Assembly: GCA_004366195.1 (NCBI GenBank)
Contig: SIRV01000126.1
Span: forward strand, 1 to 13,023
Reading direction: 5' to 3'
Origin: Actinomycetota bacterium
GTDB taxonomy: Bacteria > Actinomycetota > UBA4738 > HRBIN12
DNA: 13,023 nt
Both the position numbers and the translations under genes were made by a program. The stretch's first letter is position 1. Each line of letters starts with the position of its first letter. The notes beneath the pieces were generated by a model. It searched no databases. It was not told the origin of the DNA and saw nothing but the letters and a program-made list of their open reading frames with translations. Shown one piece after another: positions 1-5,796 of the stretch.

Positions 1-285
1 GTAGACGTCAGCCCCCGCGCCCTCCTGCGAGAGGATGTGGCGGGTCGCGAGCATCGGGTTGGCCTTGAACGCCGGCAGGACGTCCACCGGCCCGTCCGGC
101 CAGCCCTCCTGGAACGCGCGGCGGATGCGCCGCAGGTTCTCGCGGAGCTGGGTCTCGGAGAAGACGAAGATGGGCGAGCCGAAGCGCTCGACGAGGGCGG
201 TGGCCTCGAGGTCCTCGATGAAGAGCCGGCCGTCGCGGATCTCGAGGACGTCGGGCTCTCGGGCGAGGACGGGGTTCGCGGACAT
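1..285 (-). CDS. Diaminopimelate decarboxylase-like PLP enzyme (5' part only)
   Basis: Only the first 95 residues are inside the window; the gene runs off the left edge. Residues 34-46 (RFGSPIFVFSETQ) match the start of the alanine-racemase-like barrel of fold-type III decarboxylases. PAFKAN at 71-76 matches the YAxKAN motif of that family, whose lysine (K74 here) forms the Schiff base with pyridoxal phosphate. Diaminopimelate decarboxylase (lysine synthesis, cytoplasmic) is the commonest member, but ornithine, arginine or carboxynorspermidine decarboxylases share this N-terminal pattern, so the substrate is open. The ATG at 285 is preceded by GGAGAGGAGG six bases upstream, which fixes the start. 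The gene is last in a minus-strand run behind the RTX-like gene, 123 bases away. That gap holds a weak inverted repeat (371-376 with 397-402) but no convincing terminator. Confidence 0.75.
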   Translation of the reverse strand, partial: MSANPVLAREPDVLEIRDGRLFIEDLEATALVERFGSPIFVFSETQLRENLRRIRRAFQEGWPDGPVDVLPAFKANPMLATRHILSQEGAGADVY

Positions 286-408
286 CGATGCCCTCCTCTC
301 CGATCTGGGCCGTTCCGGCGCACATCATGCCTCGACCTGACGCCCTCACGCGAGCCGCCCCGGAAGGACCCGGACGACCGTATGGCGTGTCCCCAACGTC
401 CGTCGGGC

Positions 409-1041
409 TTAGGTGCAGTAGAACTGGCTCGGTTCGTCCTGCCACTCCACGCCACTCACGCGGTCGCGCGCTCCGTCGTCGCAGGGATAGAAGAAGTCGT
501 AGCCGTCGCCCCCGGCGACAACGTCCGACCGATACCCGTCGAAGAGCTCGTCACCGTCCTCGTTGCCCGCGATGTTGTCCACGCCGTCGCTCCCGTTGAT
601 GTCATCGTTCAAGAGATCCCCATAGATCACGTCGTCGCCGGTGTCGCCAAAGAGCACGTCGTCACTTCCGGCACCGCCGTAGAAGGTGTCGTCGCCCGGA
701 TCCGCGAAGATCCAATCCCGATCGGCACCTCCGTTGGCGCGATCACCGCCGCTCCCGAGGTACACGGACATATCATTGCCCGGGTTAGCGCAGACCACGT
801 CCTTGCCGCCGCCCGCCCGGGTCCCATCGTCTCCGGTTCCGAGGGCGATCACATCTCGCTCAGACGTGCCCATGATGAAATCGTCGGAGTTCGTCCCCCA
901 AAGCGTGACCGTCAACCCCATACAGTCTTGCGGGAGATCCGCCCAGGCCGCTCCGGGCCCGTACGATGCATCCCACGCGACCAGCACGCATGCGGATAGC
1001 AGGATCATCCCCACCCGTGCGTGCGCTTGGCTGGAGCGCAA
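409..1041 (-). CDS. Exported protein with RTX-like calcium-binding repeats
   Basis: A 210-residue acidic protein. Residues 11-23 are hydrophobic, and AAWA at 31-34 looks like a signal peptidase I site, so it is probably secreted. From about residue 50 to 185 it is a run of degenerate Gly/Asp nonapeptides (for example GGAGSDDVL, GDTGDDVIY, GGDGYDFFY). This is the RTX/hemolysin-type GGxGxDxUx pattern, which in known proteins folds into a calcium-loaded beta-roll. There is no enzymatic domain, so it may be a stand-alone calcium-binding or surface protein. It has cysteines at 40, 84, 187 and 209. The start is a TTG directly adjoining the TAG stop of the upstream gene, with GGAGG eight bases before it, so the two are almost certainly translated together. 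Base composition is lower in GC than the neighbours and several repeats are imperfect. Function is unknown; calcium binding is inferred from the repeats. Confidence 0.8.
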   Translation of the reverse strand: MRSSQAHARVGMILLSACVLVAWDASYGPGAAWADLPQDCMGLTVTLWGTNSDDFIMGTSERDVIALGTGDDGTRAGGGKDVVCANPGNDMSVYLGSGGDRANGGADRDWIFADPGDDTFYGGAGSDDVLFGDTGDDVIYGDLLNDDINGSDGVDNIAGNEDGDELFDGYRSDVVAGGDGYDFFYPCDDGARDRVSGVEWQDEPSQFYCT

Positions 1042-1638
1042 CTACGTTGCCTCCGGAGACAGGAATACAGGCGGCTCCTCCCCCTCGACCGTCGTACCCG
1101 CGATCGTGAACTCCCACACGACGGCCGTGCGGTAGGTCGTCCCATCAGGGGCACTGACCTCGCGAACGAGCGGGAACCGCGCCATCCAGCGCCCCTCCTG
1201 CGCGGCGCCCATGCCCGCCGCCATGCAGCCCGAGGGGTCGATCTGGAACACCTCGCTGAGCCCGATCTGTCGAGACAGCTCCGCAGCCCGATCCCGGATG
1301 ACCTTCGCCGCGATCGCGCACCCCTCGGGGTAGTCCTCGGATGTCCCCGGCGGGGGGGCGGGCTCGAAGCCCGCCGGGAGCTCGTCGCACACGTAGGACC
1401 GGGGTCGCTCCGGCGAGTACGGGACGCACCCAGGCGGGGCATCGCCGTCCTCTACCCAGACCGCTTGCTCCGTGGCCCCAGGTGCAGGACGTGCACCCTC
1501 CACGTAGTACGTGGGGCCCACACCAGGTGCAGCTGCCCGGTCGTCCGAGGCATCCGCCGCGCCGAACGCTCGAATCCCGAACGCCCCCACGACCACCAGG
1601 GCCCCGGCAGCCGCAGCCCACAGGAGGTACCGCCTCAT
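1042..1638 (-). CDS. Unrecognised exported or membrane-anchored cysteine-containing protein
   Basis: A 198-residue protein I do not recognise. Residues 5-27 form an Ala/Val/Leu-rich hydrophobic segment after MRRY, consistent with a signal peptide or single N-terminal anchor. The exported part contains exactly four cysteines (71, 84, 107, 138), compatible with two disulfides, and a Pro/Glu-rich linker at 86-106. Residues 107-165 look like a compact folded domain (EGCAIAAKVIRDRAAELSRQ onward), and 169-186 read like beta strands. The frame is open upstream to 1848, but ATG 1638 is preferred: the hydrophobic segment begins there, and a TATAAT box at 1657-1662 would place the transcript start near 1650, excluding the earlier ATG at 1674. 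The stop codon abuts the TTG of the RTX-like gene, so the two form an operon and may act together at the cell surface. No function is claimed. Confidence 0.65.
   Translation of the reverse strand: MRRYLLWAAAAGALVVVGAFGIRAFGAADASDDRAAAPGVGPTYYVEGARPAPGATEQAVWVEDGDAPPGCVPYSPERPRSYVCDELPAGFEPAPPPGTSEDYPEGCAIAAKVIRDRAAELSRQIGLSEVFQIDPSGCMAAGMGAAQEGRWMARFPLVREVSAPDGTTYRTAVVWEFTIAGTTVEGEEPPVFLSPEAT
1050..1054 (-). promoter_or_regulatory. Ribosome binding site deciding a TTG start
   Basis: GGAGG on the minus strand lies eight bases before the TTG at 1041, inside the last codons of the upstream gene. It supports TTG over the internal GTG and ATG at codons 10 and 12, neither of which has a comparable site. 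Confidence 0.6.
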
Positions 1639-1654
1639 CGGGCACCGCCTGATG

Positions 1655-1685
1655 AAATTATACCCGTTTAACATTAAATATACCC
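1655..1685 (-). promoter_or_regulatory. AT-rich promoter with a 20-bp-spaced direct repeat
   Basis: In a GC-rich background this stretch is strongly AT-rich. On the minus strand it contains a perfect TATAAT (1657-1662) followed by a very short leader of about 12 bases to the ATG at 1638. No good -35 hexamer is visible. On the plus strand TATACCC occurs at 1659-1665 and again at 1679-1685, and the surrounding 11-mers agree at 9 of 11 positions with a period of exactly 20 bases. Between them lies GTT-T-AAC (1666-1672), a small dyad. The arrangement looks like tandem operator half-sites on one face of the helix overlapping the -10 box; a repressor or activator is inferred, not shown. Confidence 0.5.
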
Positions 1686-1792
1686 CTCTGGGGGACGCGT
1701 CAAGTCCGCCGGGACGCGCGCCGCCGCCCGCAACTCCAGCCCTCGAGGAGCCGAGACGCCGTCGCGTGTGGAGCGGCAGGGCCCGCTCGGGA

Positions 1793-1798
1793 TAGCAT
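1793..1798 (+). promoter_or_regulatory. Possible -10 box for the dehydrogenase-methyltransferase operon
   Basis: TAGCAT matches four of six bases of the sigma-70-type -10 consensus and is one of few AT-rich words between the divergent genes. No convincing -35 lies 16-19 bases upstream. It would give a leader of roughly 70-75 bases containing the two sets of direct repeats at 1808-1860. Weak evidence. Confidence 0.22.
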
Positions 1799-1807
1799 CT
1801 GGCCGAA

Positions 1808-1829
1808 CCGCGGTCGCGTGCCGCGGTCG
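1808..1829 (+). repeat. Direct repeat CCGCGGTCG x2
   Basis: CCGCGGTCG occurs at 1808-1816 and 1821-1829, with a period of 13 bases. Each copy contains the self-complementary CCGCGG. It lies 50-70 bases upstream of the flavoprotein start and just before a second repeat of different sequence, so it may be a regulatory site. In 70% GC DNA, chance cannot be excluded. Confidence 0.4.
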
Positions 1830-1838
1830 GTCGGCTAC

Positions 1839-1860
1839 GAGTCGGCAACGAGTCGGCAAC
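1839..1860 (+). repeat. Tandem 11-bp repeat upstream of the flavoprotein gene
   Basis: GAGTCGGCAAC is repeated perfectly at 1839-1849 and 1850-1860. A third, degenerate copy precedes it (GTCGGCTAC at 1830-1838). The period of 11 bases is about one helical turn. It ends six bases before the AAGGAG ribosome binding site, so a bound protein could block transcription or translation initiation. It could also be a simple polymerase-slippage duplication. Confidence 0.6.
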
Positions 1861-1865
1861 GAGGG

Positions 1866-1871
1866 AAGGAG
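1866..1871 (+). promoter_or_regulatory. Ribosome binding site for the GTG start at 1878
   Basis: AAGGAG with six bases to GTG 1878. This decides the start against the in-frame ATG at 1818, which has no comparable site and would add 20 residues reading through the tandem repeats. Confidence 0.65.
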
Positions 1872-1877
1872 CGCACC

Positions 1878-4346
1878 GTGCCCGCGGACACCGCCACGAC
1901 CCTGCCGGACCGCGCCCGCGTCGTGATCGTCGGGGGCGGGGTCATCGGCTGCAACGTCGCCTACCACCTGACGAAGCTCGGCTGGAAGGATGTCCTCCTG
2001 CTCGAGCGGCGGAAGCTGACCTCCGGCACGACCTGGCACGCCGCCGGGCTCATCACCTCGGCCGGGATGGCCCACGAGACCCTGCTCTGGATGGCCCGCT
2101 ACACGCGGGATCTCTACGCGGGGCTCGAGGCCGAGACCGGGCAGGCCACCGGCTGGCGCCAGATCGGCCACCTCCACATCGCCCGTACACCGGAGCGTCT
2201 GGAGACGCTCCGGCGCGAGCAGGCGTTCGTGCGCGGCTTCGGCGTGCCGAACGAGGAGATCTCGCCCAAGGAGTTCCAGCAGATGTGGCCGGAGGCGCGG
2301 ATCGACGACGTGCTCGCGGCCTTCTACGTGCCGGACGAGGGGAGGATCAACCCGGCCGACGTCACGATGGCGCTCGCCAAGGGCGCGCGCATGGGCGGCG
2401 CCACGATCGTGGAGGGCGTCCCCGTCACCGGGTTCGTCACGAAGCGGAACCGCGTGACCGGCGTCGTCACGCCCCAGGGGACGGTCGAGTGCGAGTACGT
2501 CGTGCTCGCCGCCGGGATGTGGAGCCGCCAGCTCGGCGAGCTCGCCGGGGTGAACGTGCCCCTGCAGGCCTCGGAGCACTACTACATGATCACCGAGCCC
2601 GTGGACTGGGCCCACCCCGACCTGCCCGTCGTCGAGGACCCCGACCTCTACGGCTACTACCGCGAGGAGGGCGGCGGGATCCTCGTCGGCCTCTTCGAGC
2701 CGGTCGCCGGGCCCTGGTCGGTGGACCGGGTGCCCGACGACATCGAGTTCGCGAGCCTGCCGCCGGACTGGGACCGGGTCGGGCCGTACCTCGAGCGCGC
2801 CCTCGACCGGTTCCCGCGCCTGCGCGAGGCCGGGATCAAGACCATGTTCTGCGGCCCCGAGAGCTTCACGCCCGACCTCGGACCCCTGATGGGCGAGGCC
2901 CCGGAGCTCGACGGCTTCTTCGTCGCGGCCGGCATGAACTCCCTCGGGATCCTCCTCGGCGGCGGCGTCGGCGCGCTCACCGCCCAGTGGATCGTGGACG
3001 GGGTGCCCGACCAGGACGTGATGGGCTTCGCCATCGACCGCACGATGCCCCACGAGCGCACCCGCGCCTTCCGCCGCGACCGGACCGTCGAGCAGCTCGG
3101 CGCCCTCTTCGGCGACGCCGTGTGGCCGAACTACCACCCGAAGACGGCGCGGAACGTCCGGCGCTCGGCCCTGCATGACCGGCTGGCCGCCCGGGGCGCC
3201 TACTTCGGGGTGACCTCGGGCTTCGAGTACCCCGAGTGGTTCGCCGACCCCGGCGTCGAGCCCCACGTCACCCACGGCTGGCACCGCGACGAGTCCTTCC
3301 CCTCGCAGGAGCGCGAGCACCGGGCGATCCGTGAGGCCGTCGGCATGATCGACATGTCGCTGATGGCCAACATCCTCGTCCAGGGCCGGGACGCGGAGGC
3401 GGTGCTCAACCGGCTCTCCGACAACGACGTCTCGGTCCCCGTCGGCCGGGTCGTGTACACGCAGTGGCTGAACGAGCGGGGCGGCATCGAGGCCGACGTC
3501 ACGGTGACGCGCCTCGCGGAGGACCGGTTCATGGTCGTCTCCACCGACCTCACCCACCGGCGGGTGCTCGCGCGCCTTCGCCGGTACACCCCCGAGGACG
3601 CGCACGTCTCCGTCACGGACGTGAGCGCGGGGACGACCCTCATGACGGTCCAGGGCCCCCGCTCGCGCGAGCTGCTCTCGCGCCTCACGAGCGCGGACCT
3701 CTCCAACGAGGCCTTCCCCTACATGACGGCCCGCGAGATCGACGTGCACTACGCCCAGGTCCTCGCGCTGCGCGTGACGTACGTGGGCGAGCTCGGCTGG
3801 GAGCTCCACGTACCCTCGGATCTCGCGCTCACCGTGTACGACGCGCTCGTCCAGGCCGGCGAGGACCTCGGGTACCGGGACGTCGGGCTGCTCGCCATGA
3901 ACAGCCTCCGGCTGGAGAAGGCCTACCGCGACTACGGTCTGGACGTGGACAACACCGACACGCCGATCGAGTGCGGGCTCGAGTTCTGCGTGGCGTGGGA
4001 CAAGCCCGGCGGCTTCATCGGCCGAGACGCCCTGCTCCGGCAGCGCGAGGCGGGACCGCCGAAGCGCCGGCTCGTCCAGTTCCTCCTCAAGGACCCCGAA
4101 CCCCTGCTGTTCGGTGGCGAGCCGATCCTGCGCGACGGCGAGTGGGTCGGCTACAACCGCGTCGGCGCCTACGGGCACACGCTCGGGGGCGCCGTGGGCC
4201 TCGGGATGGTGGAGGACGAGCGGGGGATCCCCGAGGAAGCCATCGCGGAGTGGAGCTTCGAGCTGGAGGTGGCCGGCAAGCGGGTCCCGGCCGTCGCGTC
4301 GCTCCGGCCGCTGTACGACCCCGACCGCACGAGGATCAAGGCGTGA
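1878..4346 (+). CDS. Dimethylglycine/sarcosine dehydrogenase-type flavoprotein with GcvT folate domain
   Basis: This 822-residue protein has the architecture of dimethylglycine and sarcosine dehydrogenases. Residues 13-375 are a DAO-type FAD domain with the dinucleotide motif GGGVIG (19-24). TSGTTWHAAGL follows, whose histidine H54 aligns with the covalent FAD-attachment histidine of mammalian dimethylglycine dehydrogenase. A central linker domain spans about 380-440. A GcvT-like aminomethyltransferase domain runs from about 470 to 700, including YVGELGWELHVP (635-646), and a GcvT C-terminal domain from about 728 to 815. Family members oxidatively demethylate N-methylated glycines and pass the carbon to tetrahydrofolate as 5,10-methylene-THF. 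Length is normal and all domains look intact. There is no signal sequence, so it is cytoplasmic. The TGA stop overlaps the ATG of the MttB-family gene by one base, implying translational coupling. Exact substrate (dimethylglycine, sarcosine or another N-methyl amino acid) is not determinable from sequence. Confidence 0.9.
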   Translation: MPADTATTLPDRARVVIVGGGVIGCNVAYHLTKLGWKDVLLLERRKLTSGTTWHAAGLITSAGMAHETLLWMARYTRDLYAGLEAETGQATGWRQIGHLHIARTPERLETLRREQAFVRGFGVPNEEISPKEFQQMWPEARIDDVLAAFYVPDEGRINPADVTMALAKGARMGGATIVEGVPVTGFVTKRNRVTGVVTPQGTVECEYVVLAAGMWSRQLGELAGVNVPLQASEHYYMITEPVDWAHPDLPVVEDPDLYGYYREEGGGILVGLFEPVAGPWSVDRVPDDIEFASLPPDWDRVGPYLERALDRFPRLREAGIKTMFCGPESFTPDLGPLMGEAPELDGFFVAAGMNSLGILLGGGVGALTAQWIVDGVPDQDVMGFAIDRTMPHERTRAFRRDRTVEQLGALFGDAVWPNYHPKTARNVRRSALHDRLAARGAYFGVTSGFEYPEWFADPGVEPHVTHGWHRDESFPSQEREHRAIREAVGMIDMSLMANILVQGRDAEAVLNRLSDNDVSVPVGRVVYTQWLNERGGIEADVTVTRLAEDRFMVVSTDLTHRRVLARLRRYTPEDAHVSVTDVSAGTTLMTVQGPRSRELLSRLTSADLSNEAFPYMTAREIDVHYAQVLALRVTYVGELGWELHVPSDLALTVYDALVQAGEDLGYRDVGLLAMNSLRLEKAYRDYGLDVDNTDTPIECGLEFCVAWDKPGGFIGRDALLRQREAGPPKRRLVQFLLKDPEPLLFGGEPILRDGEWVGYNRVGAYGHTLGGAVGLGMVEDERGIPEEAIAEWSFELEVAGKRVPAVASLRPLYDPDRTRIKA

Positions 4347-5788
4347 TGGGCGGGCGCACCCTCGACCTCCAGACGCCGGAGGAGATCGAGCGCCTCCACG
4401 AGGCCGCCGTCGCGGTCCTGCAGGACCCCGGCGTGCGGATCACGACCGAGGAGGCGCGCGAGCTCCTCGCGGCGAACGGCGCGACCTGCGAGGGCGAGGA
4501 CCTCGTCCGGATCCCACCGGACCTCGTGGAGCGGGCGCTCGAGGTCGCCCCTAAGCGCTTCACCATCTACGACCGGCGCGGGGAGCCGGCGATGGAGCTC
4601 GGCGCGGGCAACGTCTACGTCGGCGCCGGCGTGACGAACCTCAACTACCTGAACCCGCGGGATCGCACGATCGAGCCCTTCACGCTTCAGGCCACCGCCG
4701 AGACCGCGCTCCTCGCCGACGCGCTGCCGGACATCGACTTCGTGGCCACCCCCGGCGTGACGCGGCCCTCGGACGACCTGCCGCTCCACATCGTCAACCA
4801 GAGCGAGTTCCTGGCGATGGCGACGAACACGACGAAGCCGCTCATGCCGCTCGTCGCCGGCGGCGGCGCCGAGCTCGCCGACATCTACGAGATGGCAGAG
4901 ATCGCGGCCGGGGGTCCCGAGGCGCTGCGCGAGCGGCCCTTCCTGGTGCCGTACCTGAACTCGGTCTCGCCGCTCCTGTTCAACCCCGAGACCCTCCAGA
5001 AGCTCTTCGTGGCCGCCGACCGCGGCATGCCCGTGTGCTGCCAGGCCGCGCCCCAGGTCGGGGCCACGGGGCCGGTCACGGTGGCCGGCACGCTCGTCGT
5101 CGCCGCCGCCGAGACGCTCGCAGGGCTGGTCCTCGCCGAGCTCCGCCGGCCGGGGACCCCCTTCGTCTCCGGCACGGTGCCGTTCGTGATGGACATGCGC
5201 TTCGGTACCGTCACGGCCGGCGGCCCCGACGGCGTCCGCTTCCTCATGGCCATGGGACAGCTCTGCCGCCGGTGGGGCCTGCCGTCGGTCGGGATGACCT
5301 TCGGCGGCGACTCGAAGGACGCCGACGAGCAGGCCGCCGCCGAGGTCGCCTGGTACGGGCTCGGCGCCGTCCTCGCCGGGATCGACATGATCTTCGACGC
5401 CGGATGCATCGAGGGCGGGCTCCTGTTCTCGCCCGAGCTCCTCGTGATCGCCGACGAGTTCGTCGGCGCCTCGCGCCGGCTCGTGCAGCCCCTCGAGGTG
5501 AGCGAGGAGACGATCGCCCTCGACGTGATCCGCGCCGTCGGGCCCGGCAACGTGTTCCTCGGCGAGGCCCACACGCTCAAGCACTTCCGCGAGCTGTGGA
5601 GCCCGCGGGTCCTCTCCTGGGAGGGGCGTCAGCCGTGGGAGGAGGCCGGCTCGAAGACGCTCCGCGAGCGGGCGCGGGAGCGCGTGTTCCACGTGTGGGA
5701 GACGCATCGCCCCGAGCCCCTCCCCGACGAGGTGGTCGAAGGCATGCGCGCGGTGATCGAGCGCCGCCGGGCGAACCCGCCCAGCTGA
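4346..5788 (+). CDS. MttB-family (trimethylamine/betaine) methyltransferase, non-pyrrolysine
   Basis: A 480-residue protein that looks like a full-length member of the MttB superfamily, alpha/beta-barrel enzymes that move a methyl group from a quaternary or tertiary amine to a cob(I)alamin-carrying protein. Family-like features are the N-terminal helix LQTPEEIERLHEAAVAVL (8-25), YVGAGVTNLNYL (91-102), the GDSKDADEQA segment (321-330) and a C-terminal segment around LGEAHTLKHFRELW (405-418). Methanogen MttB reads an in-frame UAG as pyrrolysine near residue 334. Here that region is ordinary sense codons, placing the protein with non-Pyl homologues, of which MtgB (glycine betaine) and MtcB/MtpB (carnitine, proline betaine) are the characterised examples. 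No corrinoid protein or methylcorrinoid:THF methyltransferase is beside it. Its start overlaps the flavoprotein stop (TGATG), so one transcript makes both. The substrate is probably a methylated amine; glycine betaine is a guess. Confidence 0.88.
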   Translation: MGGRTLDLQTPEEIERLHEAAVAVLQDPGVRITTEEARELLAANGATCEGEDLVRIPPDLVERALEVAPKRFTIYDRRGEPAMELGAGNVYVGAGVTNLNYLNPRDRTIEPFTLQATAETALLADALPDIDFVATPGVTRPSDDLPLHIVNQSEFLAMATNTTKPLMPLVAGGGAELADIYEMAEIAAGGPEALRERPFLVPYLNSVSPLLFNPETLQKLFVAADRGMPVCCQAAPQVGATGPVTVAGTLVVAAAETLAGLVLAELRRPGTPFVSGTVPFVMDMRFGTVTAGGPDGVRFLMAMGQLCRRWGLPSVGMTFGGDSKDADEQAAAEVAWYGLGAVLAGIDMIFDAGCIEGGLLFSPELLVIADEFVGASRRLVQPLEVSEETIALDVIRAVGPGNVFLGEAHTLKHFRELWSPRVLSWEGRQPWEEAGSKTLRERARERVFHVWETHRPEPLPDEVVEGMRAVIERRRANPPS

Positions 5789-5796
5789 GCCTCAGC
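5784..5796. repeat. Perfect palindrome holding both convergent stop codons
   Basis: GCTGAG-C-CTCAGC is a six-base inverted repeat around a single C. The TGA of the MttB-family gene (5786-5788) and the TGA of the convergent Rieske gene (5792-5794) lie in its two arms, with only three bases between the genes. The one-base loop makes it an unlikely RNA hairpin, so it is not called a terminator. Confidence 0.5.

Noticed and set aside
367..408. Terminator between the RTX-like and decarboxylase genes
   Set aside because: Only six base pairs (371-376 with 397-402) around a 20-base loop and no T-tract; too weak to list.
37..999. A 320-codon plus-strand frame over the RTX-like and decarboxylase genes
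   Set aside because: It has no family resemblance and is antisense to a protein with a signal peptide and regular Gly/Asp repeats, which are hard to explain by chance.
979..1041. Lipoprotein lipobox (LSAC, residues 15-18) in the RTX-like protein
   Set aside because: The cysteine lies in the middle of the hydrophobic stretch, with only a few hydrophobic residues before it, and a better signal peptidase I site (AAWA) follows at 31-34.
1683..1693. CCCC-TCT-GGGG hairpin beside the AT-rich promoter
   Set aside because: A four-base-pair stem in GC-rich DNA is expected by chance, and it sits upstream of the promoter rather than after a gene.
1818..1877. ATG 1818 as the start of the flavoprotein
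   Set aside because: It has no ribosome binding site, and the extra 20 residues are encoded by the direct-repeat region. GTG 1878 has AAGGAG at good spacing and begins shortly before the FAD motif.
1674..4178. An 834-codon open frame on the minus strand across the flavoprotein gene
   Set aside because: It is antisense to a protein with clear FAD and GcvT motifs. Its translation is a low-complexity Arg/Gly/Val/Glu/His composition typical of antisense frames in GC-rich genes.
4346..5788. Pyrrolysine (in-frame UAG) in the MttB-family gene
   Set aside because: The reading frame is open without any TAG to its TGA stop, and the region corresponding to the pyrrolysine site is read by ordinary codons.
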